From the NCBI RefSeq assembly GCF_951801035.1, contig NZ_CATOKT010000004.1: DNA of 64,000 nucleotides. One strand, written 5' to 3'. Made by a program: the position numbers and the translations under genes. Origin of the DNA: Adlercreutzia sp910585575. Its GTDB lineage: Bacteria > Actinomycetota > Coriobacteriia > Coriobacteriales > Eggerthellaceae. The notes beneath the pieces were generated by a model that saw only the letters and a list, made by a program, of their open reading frames with translations, was not told the DNA's origin and did not search any database. This document shows, piece after piece, positions 59,401-64,000 of this stretch. How positions within the stretch are numbered: position 1 is the first letter of the stretch; the number at the start of each line of letters is the position of its first letter.

Positions 59401-62400
59401 CATGGACATGAAGGTGTTCCACTGGCTGGTAGCGTACAGGTTCTTCTGCAGCACCGTGGAATCTTCCTGCAGGCCGTCGATGGACTTGAAGGTCTTGTCG
59501 GCGCTGCCCAGGTACTTAGGCAGGTTCAGCGGAGCCTTCAGATCGTACTTCAAACGCACGTCGCCGTTGCGGGCCATCAGAACGAGATTATCATCTAGCA
59601 CACGGCACCAGATGGAGCCGATGCAGCGCGTGAGCGCTTCCTTCTCGGCCGGATGGCTCTTCACGTAGGTCTTCAGCTCGTTCAGGTCGATCATGTTAAT
59701 GGAGGCCATGGACTGCGACACGGCTACCTGCTCGGTGACCGTCTTGCCGTCGCTGCCGTAGGTGATGCCCGTGGTCTTCTGGGTGGTCCAGCGGGTGATG
59801 AACTCGTCCAGCTCGTCATCGCCCCAACCCTCGGATCCGGCTTGAGCCTTGGCCACATCGACTGGCTGCACCATCTCGTCAGTGGTCAGCGGCGTCAGCT
59901 TTAGGGTGCCGCTCTTGCTGTCGCCCTCCACCTTGATGGGGCCGACCCACACCTGGGCCTGGGCATGCAGCGGCTCACCGGTGACCTTGTCCTTCTCCTC
60001 AGTCAGACGCAGCTCGTACTTGCCCTTGATGTCGCCCTCTTCGGTGGGGGTGGTGTCGGTGTACTCCATCTTGATGGAATCCAGGTCCTGCAGCCAGCCG
60101 CTCCACTGGGATTGACGCAGGTTGTATTTCTTCACGTTGTTGTCGTAGGTGGACGTTTCCTTGTCGCCCAAGAAGGGCATAGTGTCGGCGAAGGTGGAGT
60201 GCTTGTACAGCAGGGCCGTATTGTCGTTGATGCCGGTGTACTGCTGAATGAGCTCGTAGGTGTAGGACGTGCCCTCGGGCACGGCCGCGGTCTGCGAACG
60301 TTTCGAGAACTTCTCGTCAGTGTACTTCGGCTGCACCATCTTTTCTTGCACTACCTGGTCGTTGTTGGACCAGCCGATGGACGAGGTGTCCTTGCGCAAC
60401 AGCGTCTCGGAACGGTCATTGTTGCCGTTACCGTCGTTGATGTCGGAGCGATAGGAGGAGTCCTTGGTGATGGAGGTCTCCGGATCGTTGATGGTCGCCT
60501 TCGTCACCAGCTTCGTTAACTTTTGATTGGTGCCGGGAACCGTCTCGGTGCGGAACAGCGGATAGTCATAGAAGTTGTAGCTGCCGGCCTTGTCAGCATA
60601 AGCCGACAGGATGAGAGCGTTGCCCACGTCGGTGGAGGCCGAAGACTGCGGGCTGAACTGCATCATGAAATCCACAATGATGGCCTCACCGGGGTTCAAC
60701 GTGCCGCGGCTGCCGTTCTGGCCCATGAAGTTCCAGGTGAAGGAACGACGGGTGTTAGCGGTGCCGCTGGTGGTTTCGGAACCGTCACCAGCGCCGCCGT
60801 TCAAATCGTACAAGTAGGCAAACTCGTCCTTCGAGGTGATGGAAGAACCGCCATTGGCCAAAACCCCTTGCCCGAGCTTGGTCATACCCTCTTCCGGACG
60901 CAAAGCCGCAGTGGACGTGCCGATGGGCACTTCGTCGAACTCAGTGAGGCTACCCAGAGCCACCGGTTTGCCAGCGGGCGCCGCGGGAGCAGTCTCGCCC
61001 TCGGGAATTTCGCGGTTAATGGTGCCTTCGTCAGTCATTATACCCACATAGGACCAACTCTGGTCGTCGTTCTGCAGCCACAGGTAGCCCAAGTCGTCGC
61101 GCATATACTCCTTGAATTTCACCACGCGATAGGTCCACAAGGGCACCTGGGTATTCATATGGGAGGCATCCCCCGCAGAACTCGACGTAGGATTACGGCG
61201 GTAACTCTCAGACAGAGGGCTCAGAGCCGCACCGCTCTTAACCGCCAAGCCCGTGGCATCCAGCTGGCCGTCCTTTGTGGCGGTCTTCAGCATGTCCTGA
61301 TAGGGGATGTACTGGAACACGCGACTGAACGGGCGCTCCTTGGTCACACGCTTCTCCAGCGCGTTGCCCTGGGCGTAGATGTTGCGGCCAGCGGCCTTCA
61401 CGTCCGAGGGACGCACCGACGAAAGGTCGTAGCCCTCTTCGGTGACGGTACCGTCGTCGGCCACTGAGCGCGGATGATAGCCGCGCAGCGACTTCACCTG
61501 GGCACGCAGGGCGTTGATGATGCCCTCTACCTCGGTACGCGACGTCTCGGGCACCGCATCGCCGTTCAGGATGGTGGGAGCAATGGCCGCCTCCGTATCG
61601 GTGCGCTCTTTACCGCACAGTTTCTCCAGCTGGTTGGCCAAACTGGTCAGCTGCGCCTCAAAAGCGGCGCGATCGGAGTCGTCGAGAAGCGCCTGCAGCT
61701 TGGTGCCGATGGCGCGTACCTCGTCGGCCTGAGTCATGCGCTTCTTCTGATTGGCTGTCAAGTCGGGCAGCGAATTGAACATCGAGCCCGGGGTGGGACC
61801 GAAATTCTGGATGCGCGGCAGCAGCGCCGAGATGGACGGGTTGGTGCAGGTGTCCACACTGTAGCCATCGCCGTCATCGCCGGGCTCGAAGCCCAGCAGG
61901 CGCAGCTGGCCTTCGGAGATGTTGTACAGGGTTACCTCGTAGCGCAGGAACAGGGAGTCCTCGGGGTCCAGCATGATGGACTCGCTCGTCCACCCATAAC
62001 CATTATTCGCAGTGCCAGAGAAATACCACTGCTTGGCATCGATCTTAATGGTGGGCTTCTCATCGGAGCGGAAGAAGCCGGCGCGGCTGCGCTCGAACTG
62101 CGCGTACTTCGTATCATCGTAGCGTGGCACCACCGTGGCGAAGTGGTTCACGTGCACCGAGTCAGACTTCTCCAACTTGGTGTCCTCGCCCTCGGCGTAA
62201 GTTTCCACCGTGGTGTTCAGGCCTGCGTCGGTCATGGCATCGGACACCGCCTGGGTAATAACCTCGGGGGTGCTCTTGTCAGCCAGCAGCGTGATGTCCT
62301 GGCCGGGCTCGCGCTCGGTCAGGGACATGACACCGTACAGCGGCGCAGTGGCCTGAACCTTCGGCAGCTCGCTGATGAAGGCGTGGCCCAGAATACCCGC

Positions 62401-64000
62401 AGCGTTGCGCGTCATGGATTCGGGCATGGAGGAGCCCGTCACCCACTGGGGCTGATAGTCTTCCACTACCAAGTCGCCCTGCATGGTACGATCCCAGCAG
62501 TCTTCGCCACCTACAGCCGGATTGGGCGCCGTGCCCCTCTTGGCTGCAGCCAGCTCAGCCGCGCTCAGTTCACGACCGCCGCTCCCCTTCCTCGTAGTGA
62601 TGATCTCACCGAAGTAGTACAGCTGGTTCGGACCGATCTTGTATACCTTGGACATATCCAAGTAATTCACGTTGCCCAGAGTACGGTCAACGTACTTGTA
62701 GATGATGTCTTCGTTATAGACGCCGTTCGCCTTCAGGTCACCGCCCTTCTGCTTGGCCCAGGCGGTGTTGTTGCGGTGCGGATCGACCTGATCGGCCTCT
62801 TCGCTCTGGGGCGTATCGGGGTCGGCATCGACGGCCAGGCGGAAGCCCGTGGGCACCGGCACCTTGTGCGACAGGGTGTCATCGTCGATGATCGGGCGAC
62901 CGTTCTTGTCCACGTCGCAAGCACGGATGACCCAACGGATCTGGCGGATCTGCGTACCGGCCTTGGCCACTCCGTTGGAGAACGACATATTCTGCTTAGC
63001 GCCTACGTTCGTGTAACCCACGAGTTCCCAACCGTAGCCGTCGCCTTCGCCGGCGGTGTTGTAGTCGTAGGCGTCATCCTCGCCGAAGAAGTAGTCGCGA
63101 TCGGCGTCGGTGCCAGGAACCGAGAAGTTCTCACGGTCGTTGTAGGCGGCGCCGTTCTGCTCGACGTAGCCGTTCACCTTGTCCTTCAGATTCGTGCTGG
63201 CGCGGCGCACGTACACGAGCACCCACAGCTTGTCCTCGATGGCGCGGTTCGCCGCAGCCTCGGGGGTATTGATGGGCGTGCGCACCGTCGATGTGCGGGA
63301 CACCACGGCCGCCTTGTCCTTGTTCTTGTCGTAGTCGTCGCGGTCGATGACCGTACCGTCTTTGGCCAGGTAGTCGTTATCGTCGTTGGCGTAGTAGGGC
63401 CACACGGTCTTGCCATCCTGGGTGAAGCCCTTCGAGAAGTCAATGCGCCAGGAACCCACTTCCTCGCCCGTGTCGGTGAAGTAGTGGCTGCCCTCGGAGG
63501 TAACGTACTCCTCGCCCGTCACCGGGTTGGTGATGCGGTGCTCGTAGGTGCCGGGGATCTCCCACACGCCCGAGTTCACCTTCTCGATATCGGGGGTCAC
63601 TTTACCCGTGGGGGTGGTCACGCTGTTCAGCGGCACGTTCTCGTTGGACTGGCTGCCCAGGGCCCACAGGGGCACCTGCCAGTCGACGATGAACGAGTTC
63701 ACCGCCGCCCCGGTGTTAATGGCCTGGGTAACGTACAGGTTGTTGTTGCCACCCTGGGTAGAGTCGGTAGAGTCGGTGTCGTTGGTGGGCACGCGCACGA
63801 TACCGGTGTCCACGCGTACGCTGGCTGAGGGCTTGCGAATCTTGAACACGCCCGACACCGAGGACATATGACGCTCGGGACGCACGATGGGAGTGCCGTC
63901 GGGGCGCGTGATGGCATCGCCGCTCTCGTAGACGCCGTCCTTATCGTAGTCCTGCGCGGGCACCATGTCCTGGGTATCGGGATCCTGATGCTCGGCCTCG
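47494..64000 (-). CDS. Giant LPXTG-anchored surface protein with SdrD-B modules, 5' end beyond window
   Basis: A single open frame of more than 5,500 codons runs off the right edge without a stop, so the true N-terminus and signal peptide are not seen. Counting from the first visible Met (base 63966), residues 1-1550 are a large Asp/Thr-rich region with no named fold recognised. From about 1552 there are roughly ten modules like the B repeats of SdrD/collagen-type adhesins, each opening with a (V/I)xWxDxNxDGIxD motif. Openings lie near 1552, 2180, 2523, 2808, 3088, 3404, 3774, 4061, 4833 and 5054. Most are followed by a YxFxNLPT strand. The family's calcium-type Asp/Asn loops are intact. Residues about 4379-4499 are a PASTA-like pair, followed by a Thr/Pro/Glu/Asp linker. 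The C-terminus has LPQTG at 5443-5447 (bases 47626-47640), a hydrophobic helix, RRR, and then an unusual 13-residue tail. It is probably a very long rigid adhesin. Confidence 0.93.
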   Translation of the reverse strand, partial: EAEHQDPDTQDMVPAQDYDKDGVYESGDAITRPDGTPIVRPERHMSSVSGVFKIRKPSASVRVDTGIVRVPTNDTDSTDSTQGGNNNLYVTQAINTGAAVNSFIVDWQVPLWALGSQSNENVPLNSVTTPTGKVTPDIEKVNSGVWEIPGTYEHRITNPVTGEEYVTSEGSHYFTDTGEEVGSWRIDFSKGFTQDGKTVWPYYANDDNDYLAKDGTVIDRDDYDKNKDKAAVVSRTSTVRTPINTPEAAANRAIEDKLWVLVYVRRASTNLKDKVNGYVEQNGAAYNDRENFSVPGTDADRDYFFGEDDAYDYNTAGEGDGYGWELVGYTNVGAKQNMSFSNGVAKAGTQIRQIRWVIRACDVDKNGRPIIDDDTLSHKVPVPTGFRLAVDADPDTPQSEEADQVDPHRNNTAWAKQKGGDLKANGVYNEDIIYKYVDRTLGNVNYLDMSKVYKIGPNQLYYFGEIITTRKGSGGRELSAAELAAAKRGTAPNPAVGGEDCWDRTMQGDLVVEDYQPQWVTGSSMPESMTRNAAGILGHAFISELPKVQATAPLYGVMSLTEREPGQDITLLADKSTPEVITQAVSDAMTDAGLNTTVETYAEGEDTKLEKSDSVHVNHFATVVPRYDDTKYAQFERSRAGFFRSDEKPTIKIDAKQWYFSGTANNGYGWTSESIMLDPEDSLFLRYEVTLYNISEGQLRLLGFEPGDDGDGYSVDTCTNPSISALLPRIQNFGPTPGSMFNSLPDLTANQKKRMTQADEVRAIGTKLQALLDDSDRAAFEAQLTSLANQLEKLCGKERTDTEAAIAPTILNGDAVPETSRTEVEGIINALRAQVKSLRGYHPRSVADDGTVTEEGYDLSSVRPSDVKAAGRNIYAQGNALEKRVTKERPFSRVFQYIPYQDMLKTATKDGQLDATGLAVKSGAALSPLSESYRRNPTSSSAGDASHMNTQVPLWTYRVVKFKEYMRDDLGYLWLQNDDQSWSYVGIMTDEGTINREIPEGETAPAAPAGKPVALGSLTEFDEVPIGTSTAALRPEEGMTKLGQGVLANGGSSITSKDEFAYLYDLNGGAGDGSETTSGTANTRRSFTWNFMGQNGSRGTLNPGEAIIVDFMMQFSPQSSASTDVGNALILSAYADKAGSYNFYDYPLFRTETVPGTNQKLTKLVTKATINDPETSITKDSSYRSDINDGNGNNDRSETLLRKDTSSIGWSNNDQVVQEKMVQPKYTDEKFSKRSQTAAVPEGTSYTYELIQQYTGINDNTALLYKHSTFADTMPFLGDKETSTYDNNVKKYNLRQSQWSGWLQDLDSIKMEYTDTTPTEEGDIKGKYELRLTEEKDKVTGEPLHAQAQVWVGPIKVEGDSKSGTLKLTPLTTDEMVQPVDVAKAQAGSEGWGDDELDEFITRWTTQKTTGITYGSDGKTVTEQVAVSQSMASINMIDLNELKTYVKSHPAEKEALTRCIGSIWCRVLDDNLVLMARNGDVRLKYDLKAPLNLPKYLGSADKTFKSIDGLQEDSTVLQKNLYATSQWNTFMSMVDYRSGENGLTYRKLENKPAGVYVDAPEGYGYIGSYVWLDSNWDTLQNDTKGEVTQDLLGNDTTYHKATNGRYILSTEKSIKDGKYAYTYDGGKDTSKLMQDLDYDGKPDDPGVNGVKVELLNEWGIPVNRNGEAVVQVKEDATSSKLIWVKADPKTGKAIKGLYGYEPVTTAENVDLGAYVYTTESDYYNNQGYYMFSMLKPGNYRLRFTFPKQYSNYALTTKRIGAKEAPVIDEKGVDQGATEDISSYMMVNRTSGQMVATSEVIKVEPVAFDAERYAAGLETNGNEIYDAKMTSYNVGIALPVTYSGVAYRDDKLAGYEDMEEDPEEGGSGEGDGDGDNSGNEGGGDLFGKSAAPASVAEPTAADDLLTGDLGIAPLSLTPDNAPAYDASQGELPPFIMVNGKPTLNMNKYVEDDGSVDPELIDGVLDWVNVNLDESNPYEYALAVEELRLKNMQVQVQVYDEKSRTWKQAYDTDGNKAITQTDCYLEVTLDKGATWQRAFDANGNNRVSAEVLDSLDPATEWRWTPISSGNATEATGSFTFDLEPGHTYKVVCRDMRNRILKPSVMTWENDPLKRPTQNAEDQKKDAEGKPVDQVAAMWDNDLWLKSGVAETNSFEAKVPVDSKGRAIYEDPKNPWKGFKIYDKLALGWIDGTKGFLGNYIWSDKNDGVDANGNPLYYDGLQGDVPNIGVGQVKVTLEQYYWRPADADSSDPTQYRPGTVDGDGDGEWVLNDLEYKTTKSSSAGSYIFKGVSTYVIDPEAPKTVDDEQKAHYLAGYRVRIDRDDLKLITKDWGLTFRNAPKSGLTGGFDEEIDSDAAMSVQKVKNADGSDYLKDGKPVWAYYLNEMNSGSAMVPGIAVGSQGVGGGHDADVSYQQMIVVAGNVDTLARENLGAYLKGKNVISEAEAETLTIDEMMARMDEAMMRDYLITSNAMAESETPTVNAMKRMIANLSGASEGNVRTVKGGYSNTSPRAGYDLGAAQRIEHWDVGLVEVPRSSITGKVWHDENYDGIMDTDEDGLPGESVSVEQYYYKDGAWVRNDRFGSDERTSVAAAWKTEKRNDFQGKEETWWVREYAGVDGKPVKVEMKAELDGDGKPLVGATYPSGETVANGFVTVHTDEEGAYTFENLPTAYTNENGEHFLAAYRVVLNGLHQDVTTDEKGNPLYATPWMMTHYHQGSDVQADSDVRDSQPGTLGAYKVLGRETVGVGDGASTVQRALDGQIILAAEVGAGREYPGQISQIEVSAADVHEGATGTVKYDYLTKRANKVQGGDVGELPVPRREISGRVWHDENYDGIQDAEEQSVPVLDDEGNPVVDAETGETVTTTERVFTEPGLEGETVALTQWYFDPATGEWVRNESFGHDGFNFLAAIATDEWAEGADHEATLSDDGIVTLTTNAEGRYSFKNLPTAYVDDQGNLYLASYRVQLVGLHQQEVKDAAGNVVSRIPWMMTRFHDENAALVADSDVDDALLGTEESYTLLGRQDAFEEATPEGQRALDGQVILAAPKAATALVEETKTTLVNLNQNNVIENAEGTVVYDIMRAKQEAAYDGGDAGQLPVPTRSLEGLVWRDADYDGLQDTKTTETVTNKDGNPLKKLVEEGLEGQTITLEQWFYNPAAVNTEKPVFLTDDFDYATLNLSGKIDANYENHWFKNENFGTDIYTLLNDDEHPLVQGDWAADASVADGVVTIKTNKKGVYRFDNLPTAYTDENGNQFLAGYRVKLGMLTENYNSDHYDMPQEGAWMMTRFHAGTAAEALTADSDLPDNLGITKNYPLIGREDFVADTSEPDEAGNVTVTPKRYLGQRQEMLEGQVILAAVSQDNDGAGRGATANATTAGSDFQNNLTDPMTFDWMAARAYAEDEDAVEGGDAGQLPPPTQDIVGIFWNDADNDGVQSIDEYGNPVVNDAQGNRIIIDYNADGTIQVFEALLQADPSTNGTEDADTMKVVKGKRIQYSEANADGKVTLYRLAADGTTFEVQKVYEANQLNEAYRNGDVYDEKASEDGINNARVTLERYIPDADGNWVEDPEWANSDTYELGGKTWDDYRSNPATVWGDDPQHVQYTKVQEASDGTVRAGVYRFEDLPTQRADADGKKIVYGYKVRYTDSGYQQRAWMIAKYQQKDNFTQDSDLINLNANLMQDNEVDVLLNRKDESSVLGNITEGNASNNDNQDKGLLSLDEALAQKKDAAASLPAANTLATGFASVLASTVANTAQSMGASPLAAGAELYDLGAGSDRAYNDAALLKRKTGTIEGVLFQDENYDGVLQGKEARLAGKRVYLHAWGLKLVADGSAECTCNDDDKTTGEGQLPASAGAITSPREGYHYEWVPEDDGITSTTTDKEGRYAFENLPAATRHVKTGDSGSWKDEVGGDKDTLVTDNFDEWYLLGYTIEVEGAAADTLDADHKDETVMGLPVTRLLSDDAVEGDEEEEAEPVSEAASKVHRAMDSDKLNERLANSAGYGADRFAITMNQVNDQGETKSVLDGRLVLADRATTAEDAVGATDPTYYVNANGMEFDLSTIRDADCMNGGFGPFGTATIAGVAWNDANYDGIRDYVTSLDVPEEGDEGEDGEPAKPTPPTSVVNLEEPLVGETVYLTQEYLDPTTNKWVFNPDFGGALDPKVGDLSATDKSVTVRTVTANTEYSISGFVDGDGNPAEIWFTEPHDPNLDNQTVFPWPGEPGEFTDGMTVTTTDEDGNEVTYTLTVTPNTEYKVTCRQKGSDGSYAVSKTPVYVATRGESKLADVAFAEGEMMATATKIMFTEKPLWWRDLADPDLATADEQEGWNGWEYAAVPVDATDDDIEALDSSAWFHKNAAGLVTIDNLTQRTHYRVVARIRAFDEFDLPDVAAKAAEDAVAELEALGLVVETAQEHTDAVPNGAVIRTEPAAGATAKPGMTVKVIVSSGPRQPVTVPDVTGLDFEAAKEALTAAGLKVSAQVPTEEFSDEVAAGLVLSTSPAVDAEVLEETEVRLVLSKGPEPVEPTEPTEPGESTDPSEPTDPTDPSEPTDPTEPGQGEDGDNAGGDEGDGSDTGDTGEGEGSDAGTTEPSQGEGAEAGTDPLAGAAAAFNLMRVAGSPLFTATSFPTIAPLAAGVHSRYEDVDENGAVRTLKTLAMIQGEATGYVPEGATDPQKPEKPAPPGSRRAETDKEGIYRFDDLQVYVQKNKSGKLVSYETPGATDEVMQTRYIAYMAELNGGYVMSRYNVPGTTSGDDSDLTRNEEGSLTLRQAVTYENGMTINDGYVYLNHETANEPGSVYGSQYDEDAKWKPAETTGDTWAENRDEGTKTVTFDVPAPYNAKMDAGAKAPNLDTVSGIVWNDANNNGIREAGEEGIVGAAVELTRYWYDTETNTWVFDDEYNRLVDENGQVAQSGDALVYLPGDRSERTNRMVTTTSFDRRVRTGTTEEMKTYPQGYYSFEDLPSTEVRIVRNAEVDVVYGYRVNIVNIPANFAVSKMNRGEDILVDSDLNESTTRLMPEGEVAVDGLMVLALPANEADAPESKIEGPDGGEWSTLGSQSSANNDAGLVPFDTVSFGGHVWMDANKDGIQAETDELVVGKELVLERQAATFGTALAAGWMSRITDGATGSDLDASGEPLEGTERYEDIQWVIDRLDVAKPEEPVAPEEPTDPEQPGDGDAEDPDEGVEAPTEPEGPVQPEAPSDPDAGAVTPGEGDIANPLASVFADETADDVATDPAEGTPGTDEGDAGATPADPKPGTDDADGAEDDGLTAEQRAAAERREKLLSFDVADPSADLERVENDGILSEGAWETVAITQTDLEGSYLFAGQPAVDEFGRPYVYRVRMEKPADAEWVPLNVGKDDNVDNDVAHMNLRGQEAEANSGVTEPMTVLSKRSAPNAYGLAYQVLAAQSWTRETKHAVDPGYYIEPEPLPTTGPVVDPKTDNWTTNLFTSDWMTKLVKHLLPQTGDTTSLLRLILALIAGFAALMLLLSLLSRRREEEQARGTWGVIV
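50470..50830 (-). other. PASTA-like pair inside the giant surface protein
   Basis: Two consecutive units have the PASTA pattern. The first runs through LGLVVETAQEHTDAVPNGAV to VIVSSGPRQP. The second starts VTVPDVTGLDFEAAKEALTA and ends VRLVLSKGP. PASTA domains normally sit at the extracellular end of Ser/Thr kinases or PBPs and bind peptidoglycan fragments. Here they interrupt the SdrD-B module array between modules eight and nine. Confidence 0.75.
53757..56400 (-). repeat. Closely related tandem ~280-residue modules in the giant protein
   Basis: Modules three, four and five share the same order of motifs over about 280-315 residues each: VWxDxxYDG, ENLPTAYT/KNLPTAYV, a YRVxL strand, WMMTRFH-type, ADSD, a LxGR step, QRALDGQ(I/V)ILAA, and GGDxGxLPVPRR before the next module. 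Other modules share these motifs more loosely. This indicates expansion by tandem duplication. Confidence 0.75.

Noticed and set aside
47434..59598. Antisense open frame of about 4,050 codons opposite the giant surface gene
   Set aside because: It arises from high-GC codon usage on the minus strand. Its translation is His/Leu/Gly/Val-rich without recognisable domains, signal peptide or ribosome site, whereas the minus-strand frame has clear modules and a sorting signal.

Overview
This window is about 64 kb of GC-rich bacterial chromosome. It most resembles an anaerobic actinobacterium of the class Coriobacteriia, family Eggerthellaceae (the Eggerthella, Gordonibacter, Adlercreutzia, Slackia group). 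The case rests on gene content: a Tat-exported molybdopterin reductase, a Tat-exported FAD-dependent reductase next to a membrane-bound LuxR-type regulator, a purine pathway with a split PurH, sortase-anchored surface proteins, and GTG/TTG starts in high-GC codon usage. The genus cannot be fixed from sequence alone. No tRNA, rRNA, CRISPR array or insertion sequence was seen.

Left part (1-12.4 kb). A cut DUF4430 lipoprotein lies at the edge. Next comes a two-gene purine unit, a PurO-type IMP cyclohydrolase and a stand-alone AICAR formyltransferase, behind a clear ZTP riboswitch with an intrinsic terminator. A secreted flavoprotein reductase and a LuxR-type regulator diverge from a shared promoter with paired inverted repeats. 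A DUF4143 ATPase follows, then purM, purN and an XdhC-like gene on one strand. purM and purN are separated by a cluster of about 61-bp repeats. A class B sortase and a 38-residue membrane protein close this part.

Middle (12.4-30.3 kb). Polyphosphate metabolism is encoded by pap and ppk1. A B3/B4-domain gene and a SugE/Gdx-like exporter follow a structured leader or terminator. A DmsA/DmsB/TorD-type reductase operon diverges from a heme-binding histidine kinase and its response regulator. An Rpn-family nuclease, a sodium-coupled SNF transporter, an Rpn gene remnant, glmM and hisE complete this part.

Right part (30.3-64 kb). rpoB-rpoC has a strong sigma70-type promoter. It is followed by a nuclease-like gene flanked by a pair of diverged 135-bp direct repeats, then a 1.2-kb non-coding stretch with a seven-unit repeat array. 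Next are an EF-G paralogue, an adenosine/SAH deaminase family amidohydrolase and two zinc-ribbon membrane proteins. The last 16.5 kb is one open frame, running off the right edge, that encodes a giant LPXTG surface protein of more than 5,500 residues. It has about ten SdrD-B-like modules and an embedded PASTA pair. It is the most unusual object in the window.
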